A stretch of DNA of 64,000 nt from Solibacillus silvestris_B (GCF_051967575.1 NZ_JBQCJW010000006.1:122127-186126); one strand, 5' to 3'. Positions 1 to 8,530 are shown, counted from the stretch's first letter. Translations and numbers: made by a program. The notes: generated by a model from the letters alone, not told the origin.

Positions 1-162
1 CGATTGAAAAAATCCAAGGAAATTTTAAGGACAACGATAATTCCGATTAAGGAGATTGCTGAATTAGTAGGCTATCAGGACGGATTTTATTTTTGCCGCG
101 TGTTTAAAAAACAGTACAGCCAAACACCGACAGATTATCGCAGACAATATTTAGCTGATTGA
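1..162 (+). CDS. AraC-family transcriptional regulator, C-terminal fragment (cut by window edge)
   Basis: The frame is open from base 1 to a TGA at 160-162 and encodes the last 53 residues of an AraC/XylS regulator. It carries the second helix-turn-helix, visible as IKEIAELVGYQD followed by FYFCRVFKKQYSQTPTDYR, the usual AraC signature that ends a few residues before the stop. The gene is cut by the window, not broken. It lies about 115 bp upstream of, and co-directional with, a Fe-siderophore uptake operon. In B. subtilis the AraC-type activator Btr sits beside feuABC and senses bacillibactin, so a Btr-like role is likely by context (inference). Sensor domain not visible. Confidence 0.85.
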   Translation, partial: RLKKSKEILRTTIIPIKEIAELVGYQDGFYFCRVFKKQYSQTPTDYRRQYLAD

Positions 163-194
163 GCAAAAATCCATTTTTATTGTAAAAAACTCTA

Positions 195-223
195 TTTACG
201 TACATACGGCTGTTTGATAACAT
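195..223 (+). promoter_or_regulatory. Candidate sigma-A promoter of the siderophore operon
   Basis: TTTACG (195-200), a 17-bp spacer and TAACAT (218-223). This would start transcription near 230, so the Fur box at 242-260 would lie just downstream of the start site and block elongation or open-complex formation. Matches are moderate; a second possible -35 overlaps the Fur box. Confidence 0.4.
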
Positions 224-241
224 CATATTTGTAAACAAGTT

Positions 242-260
242 GATAATGATAATCGTTATC
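242..260 (+). promoter_or_regulatory. Fur box (iron operator)
   Basis: The 19-mer GATAATGATAATCGTTATC matches the classical Fur consensus GATAATGATAATCATTATC at 18 of 19 positions. It is centred about 28 bp upstream of the ATG of the substrate-binding lipoprotein, so the operon should be repressed by Fe-Fur when iron is replete. Confidence 0.9.
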
Positions 261-278
261 AATATATGGGAGGAAATT

Positions 279-1280
279 ATGTTGAAAAAATATCGTACAT
301 TAATCGGTGCTGCGGCATTGACGCTAATGCTGGCTGCTTGCAATGCGGACGAAGAAGTTAATTCATCTTCAGCAGCCGGATCAGAGGCAAAAACGGTGGA
401 AGCGGCAAATGAACATAAGCCGGGGGCAGAAGAGGCGACAACACAAAGAGTTTCCTATTTGGGGAACGAATATGAAGTCCCTGCAACGATCGATTCCATT
501 ATCGCCGCAAGTTTAGAAGCGATGGAAGATGCGGCAGTGCTTGGCGTAAAACCAGCAGGCGTTATTTCAAATGACGGTACGACAATTCCAAAATATTTAG
601 AAGCGGATTTAGCAGGCACAACTGTAGTTGGTTCGAAAAAAGAGCCAAGCACAGAGGCAATGCTGGCATTAAATCCGGATGTAATTTTAGGGACGAGCAA
701 ATGGGATGAAGCACAAATGGGGAACTACAACAAAGTAGCAACAACATTCCCGTATTCCCATATTTCAACGAACTGGAAAGAAAACCTGCTATTATTTGGC
801 CAATTGGCAGGCAAGGAAGCAGAAGCCCAACAAGCATTGGACGACTATGATGCAACAGTGAAAAAAACAAAGGAAGCAATTTCCAGCAGTGATTTAAAAG
901 ACAAAAAAGCAGTCATAATTCGTGTGCGTGACGGCTTAGCGCTTTATCCAGCGGGCGTTTATTTAAATCCATCATTATATGAGGATTTCGGCTTTAAAGT
1001 ACCGGAAGAGTTAAATGCCATCGAAGCACAGACGACGATCACATATGAAACATTGGCAGAATGGAATCCGGATATAATTTTCCTGCAATTTGCCGTTGAT
1101 GAAAACAAAGAAACACCGGAACTATTGCAGGAAATTTTAGATAACCCCATTTTCAAGAGCACTGCAGCTGCAAAAACAAATAATGTGCATGTGAATATTG
1201 TTGATGCAATGGCACAGGGCGGAACTGCTTGGTCCAAAATCAATTTCTTAAAAGCGTTTAATGAAAACGTATTGAAATAA
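279..1280 (+). CDS. feuA: Iron(III)-siderophore ABC transporter substrate-binding lipoprotein (FeuA-like)
   Basis: A 333-residue lipoprotein that captures Fe-siderophore outside the membrane and delivers it to the permeases encoded next. The N-terminus is a lipoprotein signal ending in the lipobox LAAC (Cys about residue 21), followed by an acidic, Ser/Ala-rich linker, then a class III binding-protein (TroA/FecB-like) fold with PSTEAMLALNPDVILG near the middle and a C-terminal GGTAWSKINFL segment as in B. subtilis FeuA. The start at 279 is preferred over an in-frame ATG at 240 because GGGAGGA lies at 268-274 and the upstream codons fall inside the Fur box. First gene of a five-gene operon. 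FeuA binds Fe-bacillibactin in B. subtilis; the exact ligand here is inferred. Confidence 0.88.
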   Translation: MLKKYRTLIGAAALTLMLAACNADEEVNSSSAAGSEAKTVEAANEHKPGAEEATTQRVSYLGNEYEVPATIDSIIAASLEAMEDAAVLGVKPAGVISNDGTTIPKYLEADLAGTTVVGSKKEPSTEAMLALNPDVILGTSKWDEAQMGNYNKVATTFPYSHISTNWKENLLLFGQLAGKEAEAQQALDDYDATVKKTKEAISSSDLKDKKAVIIRVRDGLALYPAGVYLNPSLYEDFGFKVPEELNAIEAQTTITYETLAEWNPDIIFLQFAVDENKETPELLQEILDNPIFKSTAAAKTNNVHVNIVDAMAQGGTAWSKINFLKAFNENVLK

Positions 1281-1346
1281 TAAATGCGGCTGGTAAGAAA
1301 TTCTTGCCGGCTTTCTTATATTCATACAAAAGGGGACTGACGATTT

Positions 1347-2357
1347 TTGAAGCATCCATATCGGCATTTCACTGTATTTTCAACAATTATGCCTATTTTA
1401 ATCATTATCGTGACAATTGTTTCGATTTCATTCGGGACAAAGCCGATTCCCGGAAATACTATAGTAGAAGCGATTTTACATTTTGATAAAGAAAATGTAG
1501 ACCATCAAATTATTTGGTCAGGAAGGATTCCACGCGTGCTCGCTGTGTTATTTGTTGGGGCATTTTTAGCAGCGGCCGGAGCGATTATGCAAGGGGTTAC
1601 GCGAAATTTCCTTGCATCTCCTTCGATAATGGGAGTGACGGATGGCTCGGCTTTTTTCATTACGATGGCTTTCGTATTTTTGCCAGGGCTGTCCAGTTTT
1701 CAATTAGTATTAATATCAATGCTCGGATCCCTATTTGGTGGAGCGCTCGTTTTTGGCTTTGCTTCAATAATAAAAAATGGCTTATCGCCTGTACGGTTAG
1801 CAATTATCGGCACAGTAATAGGAACATTCATTAGCAGTATCGGCACTGCGATTGCAATGTACCATCAAATTTCGCAAACAATTACGATGTGGTACAACTC
1901 AAAAGTACATACGGTCGAAATGGAACTGATTTATTTATGTGTGCCGATTGGGCTCATCGGGCTCGCACTAGCCATATTAATATCTCGTGCTGTCACAATA
2001 ACGGCGCTAGGGGAAGAGGTTGCAGTAAGTCTGGGACAAAAAACGAGAACTGTAAAAGTACTAAGCATGCTGGCTGTTGCGATTTTAACAGGGACAGCTG
2101 TGGCCCTTGTAGGGAAAATCGCATTTGTCGGATTAGTCGTACCGCATATTGTCAGGATGCTGATGGGGGTTGATTACCGGATGATTATCCCGTGCTCTGC
2201 AGTGTTAGGGGCATTTTTCCTATCTGCATGTGATTTAATAAGTCGTTACGTTAATTTCCCGTTCGAAACACCGGTTGGAGTAGTGACTGCACTTATTGGA
2301 GTTCCATTCTTCTTATATTTAATTCGTCGAAAAGGCGGTGAAAAATATGCCGCTTAA
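1347..2357 (+). CDS. feuB: Iron-siderophore ABC transporter permease (FecCD family, FeuB-like)
   Basis: A 336-residue integral membrane protein of the FecCD/BtuC family with about ten hydrophobic segments. Family landmarks are GRIPRVLAVLFVGAFLAAAGAIMQG near the N-terminus, LASPSIMGVTDGSAFF, and the conserved C-terminal loop KIAFVGLVVPHIVRMLMG that contacts the ATPase. The start is TTG at 1347 behind AAAGGGGACTG; no ATG fits. It overlaps the next permease gene by 11 bp, so the two are translationally linked and probably form a heterodimeric channel. The 66-bp gap after the binding-protein gene contains a short GC-containing hairpin that may lower downstream expression. Confidence 0.9.
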   Translation: MKHPYRHFTVFSTIMPILIIIVTIVSISFGTKPIPGNTIVEAILHFDKENVDHQIIWSGRIPRVLAVLFVGAFLAAAGAIMQGVTRNFLASPSIMGVTDGSAFFITMAFVFLPGLSSFQLVLISMLGSLFGGALVFGFASIIKNGLSPVRLAIIGTVIGTFISSIGTAIAMYHQISQTITMWYNSKVHTVEMELIYLCVPIGLIGLALAILISRAVTITALGEEVAVSLGQKTRTVKVLSMLAVAILTGTAVALVGKIAFVGLVVPHIVRMLMGVDYRMIIPCSAVLGAFFLSACDLISRYVNFPFETPVGVVTALIGVPFFLYLIRRKGGEKYAA

Positions 2358-3375
2358 AAAAACAAAATGGCTATTTGTTATTAGTGCATTATTTTTTATT
2401 CTTTTTGCCTCAATGTATATTCATTTGACGAGCGGTGCATTTACGATGACGACACCTGAAGTTTTTAAAACATTGTTGCGCATTCATTCCAATGAGCAAT
2501 TTGATCTTGTCGTATTCGATTTCCGCTTGCCAAGAATCATTACGGCTGCTTTAGTAGGAATGGGTCTAGCAATGGCAGGGGTCGTGCTGCAAGGCATTAC
2601 AAAAAACGCACTGGCAGATCCGGGAATTATCGGCATTAATGCCGGTGCAGGCTGTGCAATTGTCATCTTCATGTTTTTCTTCCAAGTTGAATTAATAGGT
2701 GTAGAAATCAATGGTCTGTTGAAAATTTTAATCGTTCCGGTTTTTGGCTTCGTCGGCGGGGCGCTCGCAGCTGCGATTATTTTGGCGATTTCATATAAGC
2801 AAGGGCGTATGGATATGCAAAAGCTCATCTTAACAGGAATTGCGATTAACACAGGCTTTGGTGCCCTGACACTTTTTTGGTCGTTAAAAATGGATGAAGG
2901 GGATTATCAAGCAGCCGCGATTTGGATGAATGGCTCGATTTATAACTCGAATTGGTATTTCGTTAGTGCGATGTTGCCCTGGCTTTTCATTTTAGGTTTT
3001 TATATTTATAAAAAATCGTATTTGCTCGATTATTTTCAATTAGAAGAAGACACGATTATAAGTCTTGGCATTTCCTTTGAAAAAGAAAAAATAAAATTAT
3101 TATTAGCAAGTGTCGGCCTTGTAAGTGCATGTGTTTCTGTGTCAGGAAGCATCGGTTTTATCGGACTTATGGCTCCACATATCGCAAGACAGCTTGTCGG
3201 CATCCATCACCGCTATATGATGCCGGTAAGCCTCTTTATAGGAGCCGTTTTACTCGTATTTTCCGACTATATTGCAAAGACGGTATTTTCACCAGTTGAG
3301 CTATCTGTTGGCATTGTCGTCTCGCTAGTCGGCATTCCGTATTTCCTGTATTTACTCGTAAAGGCGAAAGGGTGA
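2347..3375 (+). CDS. feuC: Iron-siderophore ABC transporter permease (FecCD family, FeuC-like)
   Basis: A 342-residue FecCD-family permease, the partner of the preceding protein. It shows FRLPRIITAALVGMGLAMAG, LADPGIIGINAGAG and the cytoplasmic coupling loop SIGFIGLMAPHIARQLVG. The ATG at 2347 is chosen over the GTG at 2338 because AAAGGCGGTG ends six bases before it. The gene starts inside the end of feuB and its own stop overlaps the start region of the ATPase gene, so feuB-feuC-ATPase are tightly coupled. Two dissimilar permeases with one ATPase is the usual arrangement for Feu-type importers. Confidence 0.9.
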   Translation: MPLKKTKWLFVISALFFILFASMYIHLTSGAFTMTTPEVFKTLLRIHSNEQFDLVVFDFRLPRIITAALVGMGLAMAGVVLQGITKNALADPGIIGINAGAGCAIVIFMFFFQVELIGVEINGLLKILIVPVFGFVGGALAAAIILAISYKQGRMDMQKLILTGIAINTGFGALTLFWSLKMDEGDYQAAAIWMNGSIYNSNWYFVSAMLPWLFILGFYIYKKSYLLDYFQLEEDTIISLGISFEKEKIKLLLASVGLVSACVSVSGSIGFIGLMAPHIARQLVGIHHRYMMPVSLFIGAVLLVFSDYIAKTVFSPVELSVGIVVSLVGIPYFLYLLVKAKG

Positions 3376-3380
3376 GCAAT

Positions 3381-4166
3381 ATGTATGTATTCGAAGTTGA
3401 AAGCTTAACGACAGGCTATGAAAACAATAGAATCATCGAAAATTTGAATGTTTCGATTCAAACAGGCAAAATTACGACAATTATTGGACCGAATGGCTGC
3501 GGAAAGTCGACTTTTTTAAAAACGATTGGCCGCATATTAAAAAAAGAATGCGGCGATATTTTCTTGCAGCAGGAAAACATGAACACAATGGCGACAAAGG
3601 AAATCGCAAAAAAACTAGCGTTGCTTGCCCAATCGCCAGCAGCGCCAGGGCAACTAAAAGTACATGAGCTAATTGCATATGGTCGTTATCCGCATCGCAA
3701 AAATGTTGGCCGACTTACGAAAGAGGATATCGGAAAAATCAATTGGGCAATGGAAGTCACACATACAGAAGAATTTAGGGACCGGGAAATTTCGGCACTA
3801 TCAGGAGGACAGCGCCAGCGTGTATGGCTTGCAATGGCATTAGCGCAAGAAACAGACATTTTGCTGCTGGACGAGCCGACAACGTATTTAGATATGGCGC
3901 ATCAGCTCGAAGTATTGGAAATCGTGCAGCAGCTCAATAAAAATTTCGGGTGCACGATCATTATGGTGCTGCACGATTTGAATCAAGCTGCGCGATTTTC
4001 GGATGAGCTTATTGCAATGCAAAAAGGAAAGGTGCTTTATACAGGTTCACCAGAACAAATCATGACAGCGGAAATTTTAAAAGACGTTTTCCAAATTGAT
4101 GCGAAAATTGTAGTGGATGATGAGCATCAAGCACCCGTATGTTTTTCTTATAATTTAATGAAATAG
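3381..4166 (+). CDS. Iron-siderophore ABC transporter ATP-binding protein (FecE/FhuC/YusV type)
   Basis: A 261-residue ATPase that energises the FeuBC channel. It has Walker A GPNGCGKST near residue 36, a Q-loop (LLAQSPAAPGQ), the signature LSGGQRQR, Walker B ILLLDEPTTYLD and a switch His in VLHDLNQA. All catalytic motifs are intact. ATG 3381 has GGGTGA five bases upstream; a GTG at 3372, overlapping the permease stop, is an alternative adding three residues. B. subtilis feu lacks its own ATPase gene and borrows YusV; here an ATPase is encoded inside the operon, so the importer is self-contained. Confidence 0.9.
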   Translation: MYVFEVESLTTGYENNRIIENLNVSIQTGKITTIIGPNGCGKSTFLKTIGRILKKECGDIFLQQENMNTMATKEIAKKLALLAQSPAAPGQLKVHELIAYGRYPHRKNVGRLTKEDIGKINWAMEVTHTEEFRDREISALSGGQRQRVWLAMALAQETDILLLDEPTTYLDMAHQLEVLEIVQQLNKNFGCTIIMVLHDLNQAARFSDELIAMQKGKVLYTGSPEQIMTAEILKDVFQIDAKIVVDDEHQAPVCFSYNLMK

Positions 4167-4175
4167 GTGGATAAA

Positions 4176-4907
4176 ATGCATTCAAAATTTAATGATTACT
4201 CATATAATATCGAGATTTTCTCACTAGATGAAGCACCGCCAGCAGATGGTTTTTCTGTCATTATCGTTTTAGATGGCACGCGCTATGGCAGAATACTACA
4301 TGAAATATTGGCGAACCAGCTAAGAAATCGTGCAAAAACTGGCGTGGAGCCTGCTGTCATTGTCGGTATCGGGCATTATGAAAAAGATATTCCAAACCAG
4401 CGTTTTTATGATTTTACAGCACCGGCTGCCCACTATCATTTCCCGGTTCGCAGGGGGAAGGTTATGAAAGAAATGCCTGCTGGCGGTGCGGTGCAGTTAA
4501 TGGATTATCTTTTGCATCAAATTATCCCGATGATTTGCAGTAAATATGCTGTAAATGCAAAGAAGATATCGCTTTACGGCCATTCCTTAGGTGGATTGTT
4601 TGTGCTTTGGAGCTATTTAACGTATCCTTCCGCATTTTATAAGTATATAGCATTAAGCCCATCGATTTGGTGGAATAATCATGAGCTGCTCAAGATGATG
4701 CAGCAAGCAGAAAACTGCTTTACGGCGCCGCTTTATATTGCAGTCGGCGGAGAGGAAGGGGACATGGTGGACGATGCACAAAAATTCTTTCATATGATAA
4801 AAGAAAAAACGATGAATAGTGAATTTTATATTGCCGCAGATGAAAATCATGCATCTGTCATTCCGGCAACAATAAGCCGTGTGCTGCGTTTTTTGAAAAC
4901 ACTATAA
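4176..4907 (+). CDS. Alpha/beta-hydrolase esterase, BesA/YbbA-like (probable Fe-siderophore esterase)
   Basis: A 243-residue protein of the putative esterase family (Esterase D / Fes-like, PF00756). It has the nucleophile elbow GHSLGG near residue 135, the following SPSIWWNN typical of siderophore esterases, and a late catalytic His in DENHASV. No signal peptide, so it is cytosolic. In B. subtilis, BesA hydrolyses the trilactone of imported Fe-bacillibactin to release iron, and YbbA is an esterase in the feu cluster; the same role is inferred here. ATG 4176 follows AGGTGG; the GTG at 4167 lies within that ribosome site. Last gene of the operon. Confidence 0.85.
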   Translation: MHSKFNDYSYNIEIFSLDEAPPADGFSVIIVLDGTRYGRILHEILANQLRNRAKTGVEPAVIVGIGHYEKDIPNQRFYDFTAPAAHYHFPVRRGKVMKEMPAGGAVQLMDYLLHQIIPMICSKYAVNAKKISLYGHSLGGLFVLWSYLTYPSAFYKYIALSPSIWWNNHELLKMMQQAENCFTAPLYIAVGGEEGDMVDDAQKFFHMIKEKTMNSEFYIAADENHASVIPATISRVLRFLKTL

Positions 4908-5054
4908 CAAACAGAGCACACACCACATAATAACAGGCTGCTGTACATATAAAACTCCTTTCGAACGAACTTTAAGGAAAGAGTACGGTATTTTGACGAT
5001 GCTTTCAATATGGTTTAATATTAGTACTAACTTATAGAAGGAGGCTTTATTAAA

Positions 5055-5819
5055 ATGGGGCGTTTAGAAAATAAAGTAGCAATTATTACAGGTGCAGCAA
5101 ACGGGATTGGTAAAGCTATCGCAGCAAAATATGCGGCAGAGGGCGCAAAAATTGTCATTGCCGACTTCAATGAAGAAGCGTTAAATGCAACTGTTGAACA
5201 ATTTAAGGCTGACGGCAAGAAAGCATTTGGCGTAAAAGTGAACGTGGCAGTCGAAGAAGATATTCAGCGGATGGTTGATGATTCGGTTTCACATTTTGGC
5301 CGTGTGGACATTTTAGTGAACTGTGCAGGAGTACTTGATAATATGAAAGCGGCACATAATGTAGACGACGAAATTTGGCAGCGTGTCATGGACATAAATG
5401 TTGGTGGCGTAATGCGCGGCATTCGTAAAATTTTACCCATTTTCCAAGAGCAAAAAAGCGGAGTAATTGTCAACTTGTCTTCACTTTCAGGCCTACAGGG
5501 CGGCCGAGGTGGCTTTACATATACAGCAGCTAAGCATGCAGTTACCGGAATGACGAAAAACGTGGCTTCGCATTATGGCTTGATGGGCATCCGCTGCAAT
5601 GCGATTGCCCCAGGGCAAGTGGATACAGGACTAGTTCAATCAATCGAAAACTTCGATATGTTTGGTCTTGGGCAAGCAACGCGCGGTGTAAAGGATTTAA
5701 TGCCGGCACCTGCACAGCCAGATCAAATTGCCGATATCGCATTATTTTTGGCAAGTGATGAATCATCATATATTAATGGTGTCGTACTAGCAGCAGATGC
5801 CGGATGGAGCGCATACTAG
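5055..5819 (+). CDS. SDR-family NAD(P)-dependent oxidoreductase
   Basis: A 254-residue classical short-chain dehydrogenase. Cofactor motif TGAANGIG (residues 13-20), acidic D at the end of the second strand (IADFN, suggesting NAD preference), NCAG in place of NNAG near residue 90, catalytic Ser in NLSSLSG and the YTAAK (YxxxK) pair, then IAPGQVDT and a C-terminal NGVVLAADAGW. All catalytic residues are present. Substrate unknown; the family covers 3-oxoacyl-ACP reductases, sugar and alcohol dehydrogenases. GAAGGAGG lies ten bases before the ATG. Monocistronic: a terminator follows at 5917. Confidence 0.88.
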   Translation: MGRLENKVAIITGAANGIGKAIAAKYAAEGAKIVIADFNEEALNATVEQFKADGKKAFGVKVNVAVEEDIQRMVDDSVSHFGRVDILVNCAGVLDNMKAAHNVDDEIWQRVMDINVGGVMRGIRKILPIFQEQKSGVIVNLSSLSGLQGGRGGFTYTAAKHAVTGMTKNVASHYGLMGIRCNAIAPGQVDTGLVQSIENFDMFGLGQATRGVKDLMPAPAQPDQIADIALFLASDESSYINGVVLAADAGWSAY

Positions 5820-5916
5820 CCGATAAAAAGCAGAAGCTACCTACAACAGCAAATAGCATGGACGATTTTGGCGTTGCATTACAATTCATGAAAATGCATG
5901 CAGTCACTTAGGAAAG

Positions 5917-5957
5917 GAAGTTCATTGCAAGAGAAATCTTGCGGGGACTTCTTTTTG
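5917..5957 (+). terminator. Rho-independent terminator after the SDR gene
   Basis: GAAGT...ACTTC outer arms with an inner perfect GCAAGA/TCTTGC stem and GAAA tetraloop, followed by TTTTTG. Confidence 0.75.
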
Positions 5958-5989
5958 CTTATGTTTCCCATACTTTAAAAGAGCGGTAG

Positions 5990-6040
5990 AAAAAAGCAGT
6001 CTTTCAATGCATCCGATTCCAGTAAGCATTTAGAAAGACT
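5990..6040 (-). terminator. Rho-independent terminator of the diguanylate cyclase gene
   Basis: On the minus strand AGTCTTTC...GAAAGACT with a second GCATT/AATGC segment, then GCTTTTTTC just past the stop codon of the convergent gene. Confidence 0.75.
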
Positions 6041-6046
6041 ACTTGT

Positions 6047-7612
6047 TTATAAGGAAGGCAGTTTTTGAATTTCCACACGGTTGCGCCCGTTTTCTTTAGC
6101 CGCATATAAAGCTTCATCGGCTTGCTCTATAATGGTTTTCAAGCTATTGCCATGTGATGGGTAATGGGCAATCCCCGCTGAAAAAGTGAGCGGTTTGCCG
6201 ACAAGGCTGACTAATTCCGAAAATTCTTGTTGGAGCGCTTTAACGCGGAAGGCAGCATCTTGTACAGACGCTTCTGAAAAGACGAGTATAAATTCCTCTC
6301 CACCGTAACGGCACGCCAAGTCATCCTTGTGCAGGCAGTCTTTTAATTTGCCGGCTAGCAGCTGTAAAACTTCATCGCCTACTGTGTGCCCATATGTATC
6401 ATTGATAGCTTTGAACCAATCCACATCCAAAATGGCCAGTGAATAGGCTTGTTGCTGTTCCGCCAGCATTTGCATTTCTTTATCAAAAGAACGGCGGTTG
6501 AGCAGCTTTGTCAGTGAATCTGTCGATGATTCTTCTTTAAGCGTGTTTAATTTACCATGCAAACTCGAAAAGCTTTGGATGAGCGCTTCTTGTATTTTGT
6601 ATGCTTCATAATACCAAGCACGAATATCCTTCAGCTTTTTCACCTCGTATTCCTTCACACTATTTTCAGCAATTTCAGCCATGTTTTGGAGAGGCCTCAC
6701 GATGCGAGTTGCCAAAATAAAGATAAGAATGGTTGATAATAAAATGAAGGGCAAGCTGATAAAGAAAATATTCAGCCCTTGTTTTCCGGCCATTTTAATC
6801 GCTTCGTCATATGGTGTTTGGACGATAATTCCCCAGCGTGTCGTTTTAGAGCCGCTATATCCTGCCAACATGGATTTGTTTTCGGAATTGACAATCGCCT
6901 GCGAGCCTTGCTTGTTATTTAACAGCCGCTTGACGACTTCATTTTCTGATACGTCTTCACCTAGCCGCAATCGATCGGGATGATAAATGAGTTTTCCTTT
7001 TGTGTCTACAACATAGACGTACGAACCGTTTTCATAAGGATGCTGTCCGAGAATCACTTCAAAAATATTGGACTGGTGCAAATAGATTGTCCCGCTTATT
7101 AATCCTTTATATATGCCGTCATCTGTAAAAATGGGCACAGAAAGGATGATTAATTCACGACCGGTTGGCGAAATGAACGGGTCTGAAATATAAGGTTCCC
7201 GATTGCGAAGATCTTCCCTGATTTCGGCCTTTTTCCCTGCTGCCCCAAGCGTCTGCGGTGCATTGACCAAAATATTAGCCTCCGCATCGACAATCAGCAC
7301 CGAGCTAAATGTATCCTCCTGTGAATAAAGGCGGTCCACTTCCTGCTGCAATTTTTCGGCATTGTCAAAATCAGATGCGATTATTTTTGCACTATACTGC
7401 ATAATTTGCTTTGTATCCGCAACAAATTTATCAATCGTTTCAGATAACTTCAAAGCGTAAACCCGATTATTTTCAAGCGTCTGTTCTTGCATAAGGAGAA
7501 TATTCCCCTTATAGCTGCTGTAAACACTAATGATGGAAGAAAGTACGAACGCCAGCGCAATGACCGAAATAAATAAATATTTTAATTTAATATAGTTCCG
7601 TAACGAAAACAT
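6047..7612 (-). CDS. Diguanylate cyclase with extracellular dCache sensor (GGDEF protein)
   Basis: A 521-residue membrane protein. TM1 (about residues 10-30), an extracellular double-Cache-like sensor to about residue 275 (FISPTGRELIILSVPIF, KGLISGTIYL, HPYENGSYVYVVD), TM2 around 280-305, a short HAMP-like linker, and a C-terminal GGDEF domain with active site YGGEEFILVF. The active site is intact. The RxxD product-inhibition site is not: the equivalent position reads HKDD. It should make c-di-GMP in response to a small extracellular ligand. ATG 7612 is chosen over an in-frame TTG at 7630 because AGGAGA lies five bases upstream. Confidence 0.88.
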   Translation of the reverse strand: MFSLRNYIKLKYLFISVIALAFVLSSIISVYSSYKGNILLMQEQTLENNRVYALKLSETIDKFVADTKQIMQYSAKIIASDFDNAEKLQQEVDRLYSQEDTFSSVLIVDAEANILVNAPQTLGAAGKKAEIREDLRNREPYISDPFISPTGRELIILSVPIFTDDGIYKGLISGTIYLHQSNIFEVILGQHPYENGSYVYVVDTKGKLIYHPDRLRLGEDVSENEVVKRLLNNKQGSQAIVNSENKSMLAGYSGSKTTRWGIIVQTPYDEAIKMAGKQGLNIFFISLPFILLSTILIFILATRIVRPLQNMAEIAENSVKEYEVKKLKDIRAWYYEAYKIQEALIQSFSSLHGKLNTLKEESSTDSLTKLLNRRSFDKEMQMLAEQQQAYSLAILDVDWFKAINDTYGHTVGDEVLQLLAGKLKDCLHKDDLACRYGGEEFILVFSEASVQDAAFRVKALQQEFSELVSLVGKPLTFSAGIAHYPSHGNSLKTIIEQADEALYAAKENGRNRVEIQKLPSL

Positions 7613-7648
7613 TACAATCTCCTGTCCCAATCTGGGTATGTTAATGAT

Positions 7649-7804
7649 TTAAACTATCGCTAGTATACCATAGGGAATGTTCCCGCGTTTCATGAAAATC
7701 ATCAATTCCGCCAAAAAAAGGTTTTCCGATTGTGGATTATTTAAATGAAGTCCATCATGTTCGAAAATCGGTGCAATCCCAATTTTGGATATGCTTTTCC
7801 TTTC
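7649..7804 (-). pseudogene. Possible 3'-terminal remnant of an SGNH/GDSL-like hydrolase gene
   Basis: On the minus strand a frame of 51 codons with no start codon at its open end runs to a TAA at 7649-7651. It contains KIGIAPIFEHDGLHLNN, and DGLHLN resembles the C-terminal catalytic Asp-His block of GDSL/SGNH hydrolases. A second minus frame just upstream (to about 7900) also reads plausibly as protein, which would fit a frameshifted gene. The identification rests on one short motif and may be chance. Confidence 0.3.
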
Positions 7805-7858
7805 TCAAGCATGGAGGCATGTATATAAGCACACGGACAAATTGAGCCGTTTATTTCG

Positions 7859-7905
7859 TATTTATACAAGACAAAGGGATGACGATTACAGGCTTTGTAT
7901 AAATA
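7859..7905. repeat. Inverted repeat in the 7.6-8.05 kb gap
   Basis: TATTTATACAAG near 7859-7870 and its near-complement CTTTGTATAAATA at 7893-7905 are separated by about 22 bp. The arms are AT-rich and a T6 run follows on the plus strand. It could be a weak terminator or an operator. Apart from this and the remnant at 7649-7804, I see nothing else in the gap 7613-8053. Confidence 0.4.
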
Positions 7906-8053
7906 ATAGAAGGCTTTTTTCTACGAGTATGGCATTTTATTTTCGTTGTCATGTATGAGGCCGATGTTTTAATGTCGATGATTAGAGGAAAAGACAATTT
8001 ACAAGTTCCTATAATGCTTTATCGACTATTTTAAAAAGTAGGAGGATTTAATC

Positions 8054-8530
8054 ATGGAAAACAAAGAATTTGAAACGAATAAAAAATCTTATAATCGTGT
8101 GCCGGATGAACATAAAGGACAGCCTGTGAAGGAATTCGATGAGACAAATCATGTCGATATCCAGCAAGACAATGTGAAAGAAGATCTTTTAGTAGAAACT
8201 GAAAAAAAATCGTTCAACCGCCTGCCAGACGAACGCAATGAGAAAGAGGTCGAAAATTATAATGAAAAAAGCCATATAGAACAAAGGAAAGAAAATAAAG
8301 AAGATGTAAACTTAGCGGAAACAGAAAAGAAATCGTATAATCGTTTACCGGATGAGCGCGATGAACAACAGATGGAAAGCTACAATGAAAGAAGTCATGT
8401 AGAGGGCAATGTTGAACATGAAGAGGCCGCAAAATTGACTGAAACGGAGAAGAAACCGTACAATCGATTGCCGGACGAGCCTGTGGAGGAACGTTCCATT
8501 CAAGAGCAATATAAAACCGGTAATAAGTAG
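8054..8530 (+). CDS. Hydrophilic protein built of four 41-residue repeats
   Basis: A 158-residue, strongly charged protein (many E, K, N, D) with no signal peptide and no membrane segment. It consists of four tandem units starting near residues 7, 48, 89 and 130, exactly 41 residues apart. Each opens with ETEKKSYNRLPDE (first copy ETNKKSYNRVPDE) and continues with a degenerate acidic stretch containing YNExSHVE. The fourth unit is truncated at the stop. The only aromatic residues are in the repeated F/Y positions. Composition suggests an intrinsically disordered cytosolic protein. I do not recognise a family; stress- or spore-associated disordered proteins would be one guess. TAGGAGG precedes the ATG; a strong terminator follows. 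Confidence 0.85.
   Translation: MENKEFETNKKSYNRVPDEHKGQPVKEFDETNHVDIQQDNVKEDLLVETEKKSFNRLPDERNEKEVENYNEKSHIEQRKENKEDVNLAETEKKSYNRLPDERDEQQMESYNERSHVEGNVEHEEAAKLTETEKKPYNRLPDEPVEERSIQEQYKTGNK

Noticed and set aside
240..278. Upstream ATG of the FeuA-like protein
   Set aside because: These 13 codons overlap the Fur box, and the ribosome site fits ATG 279.
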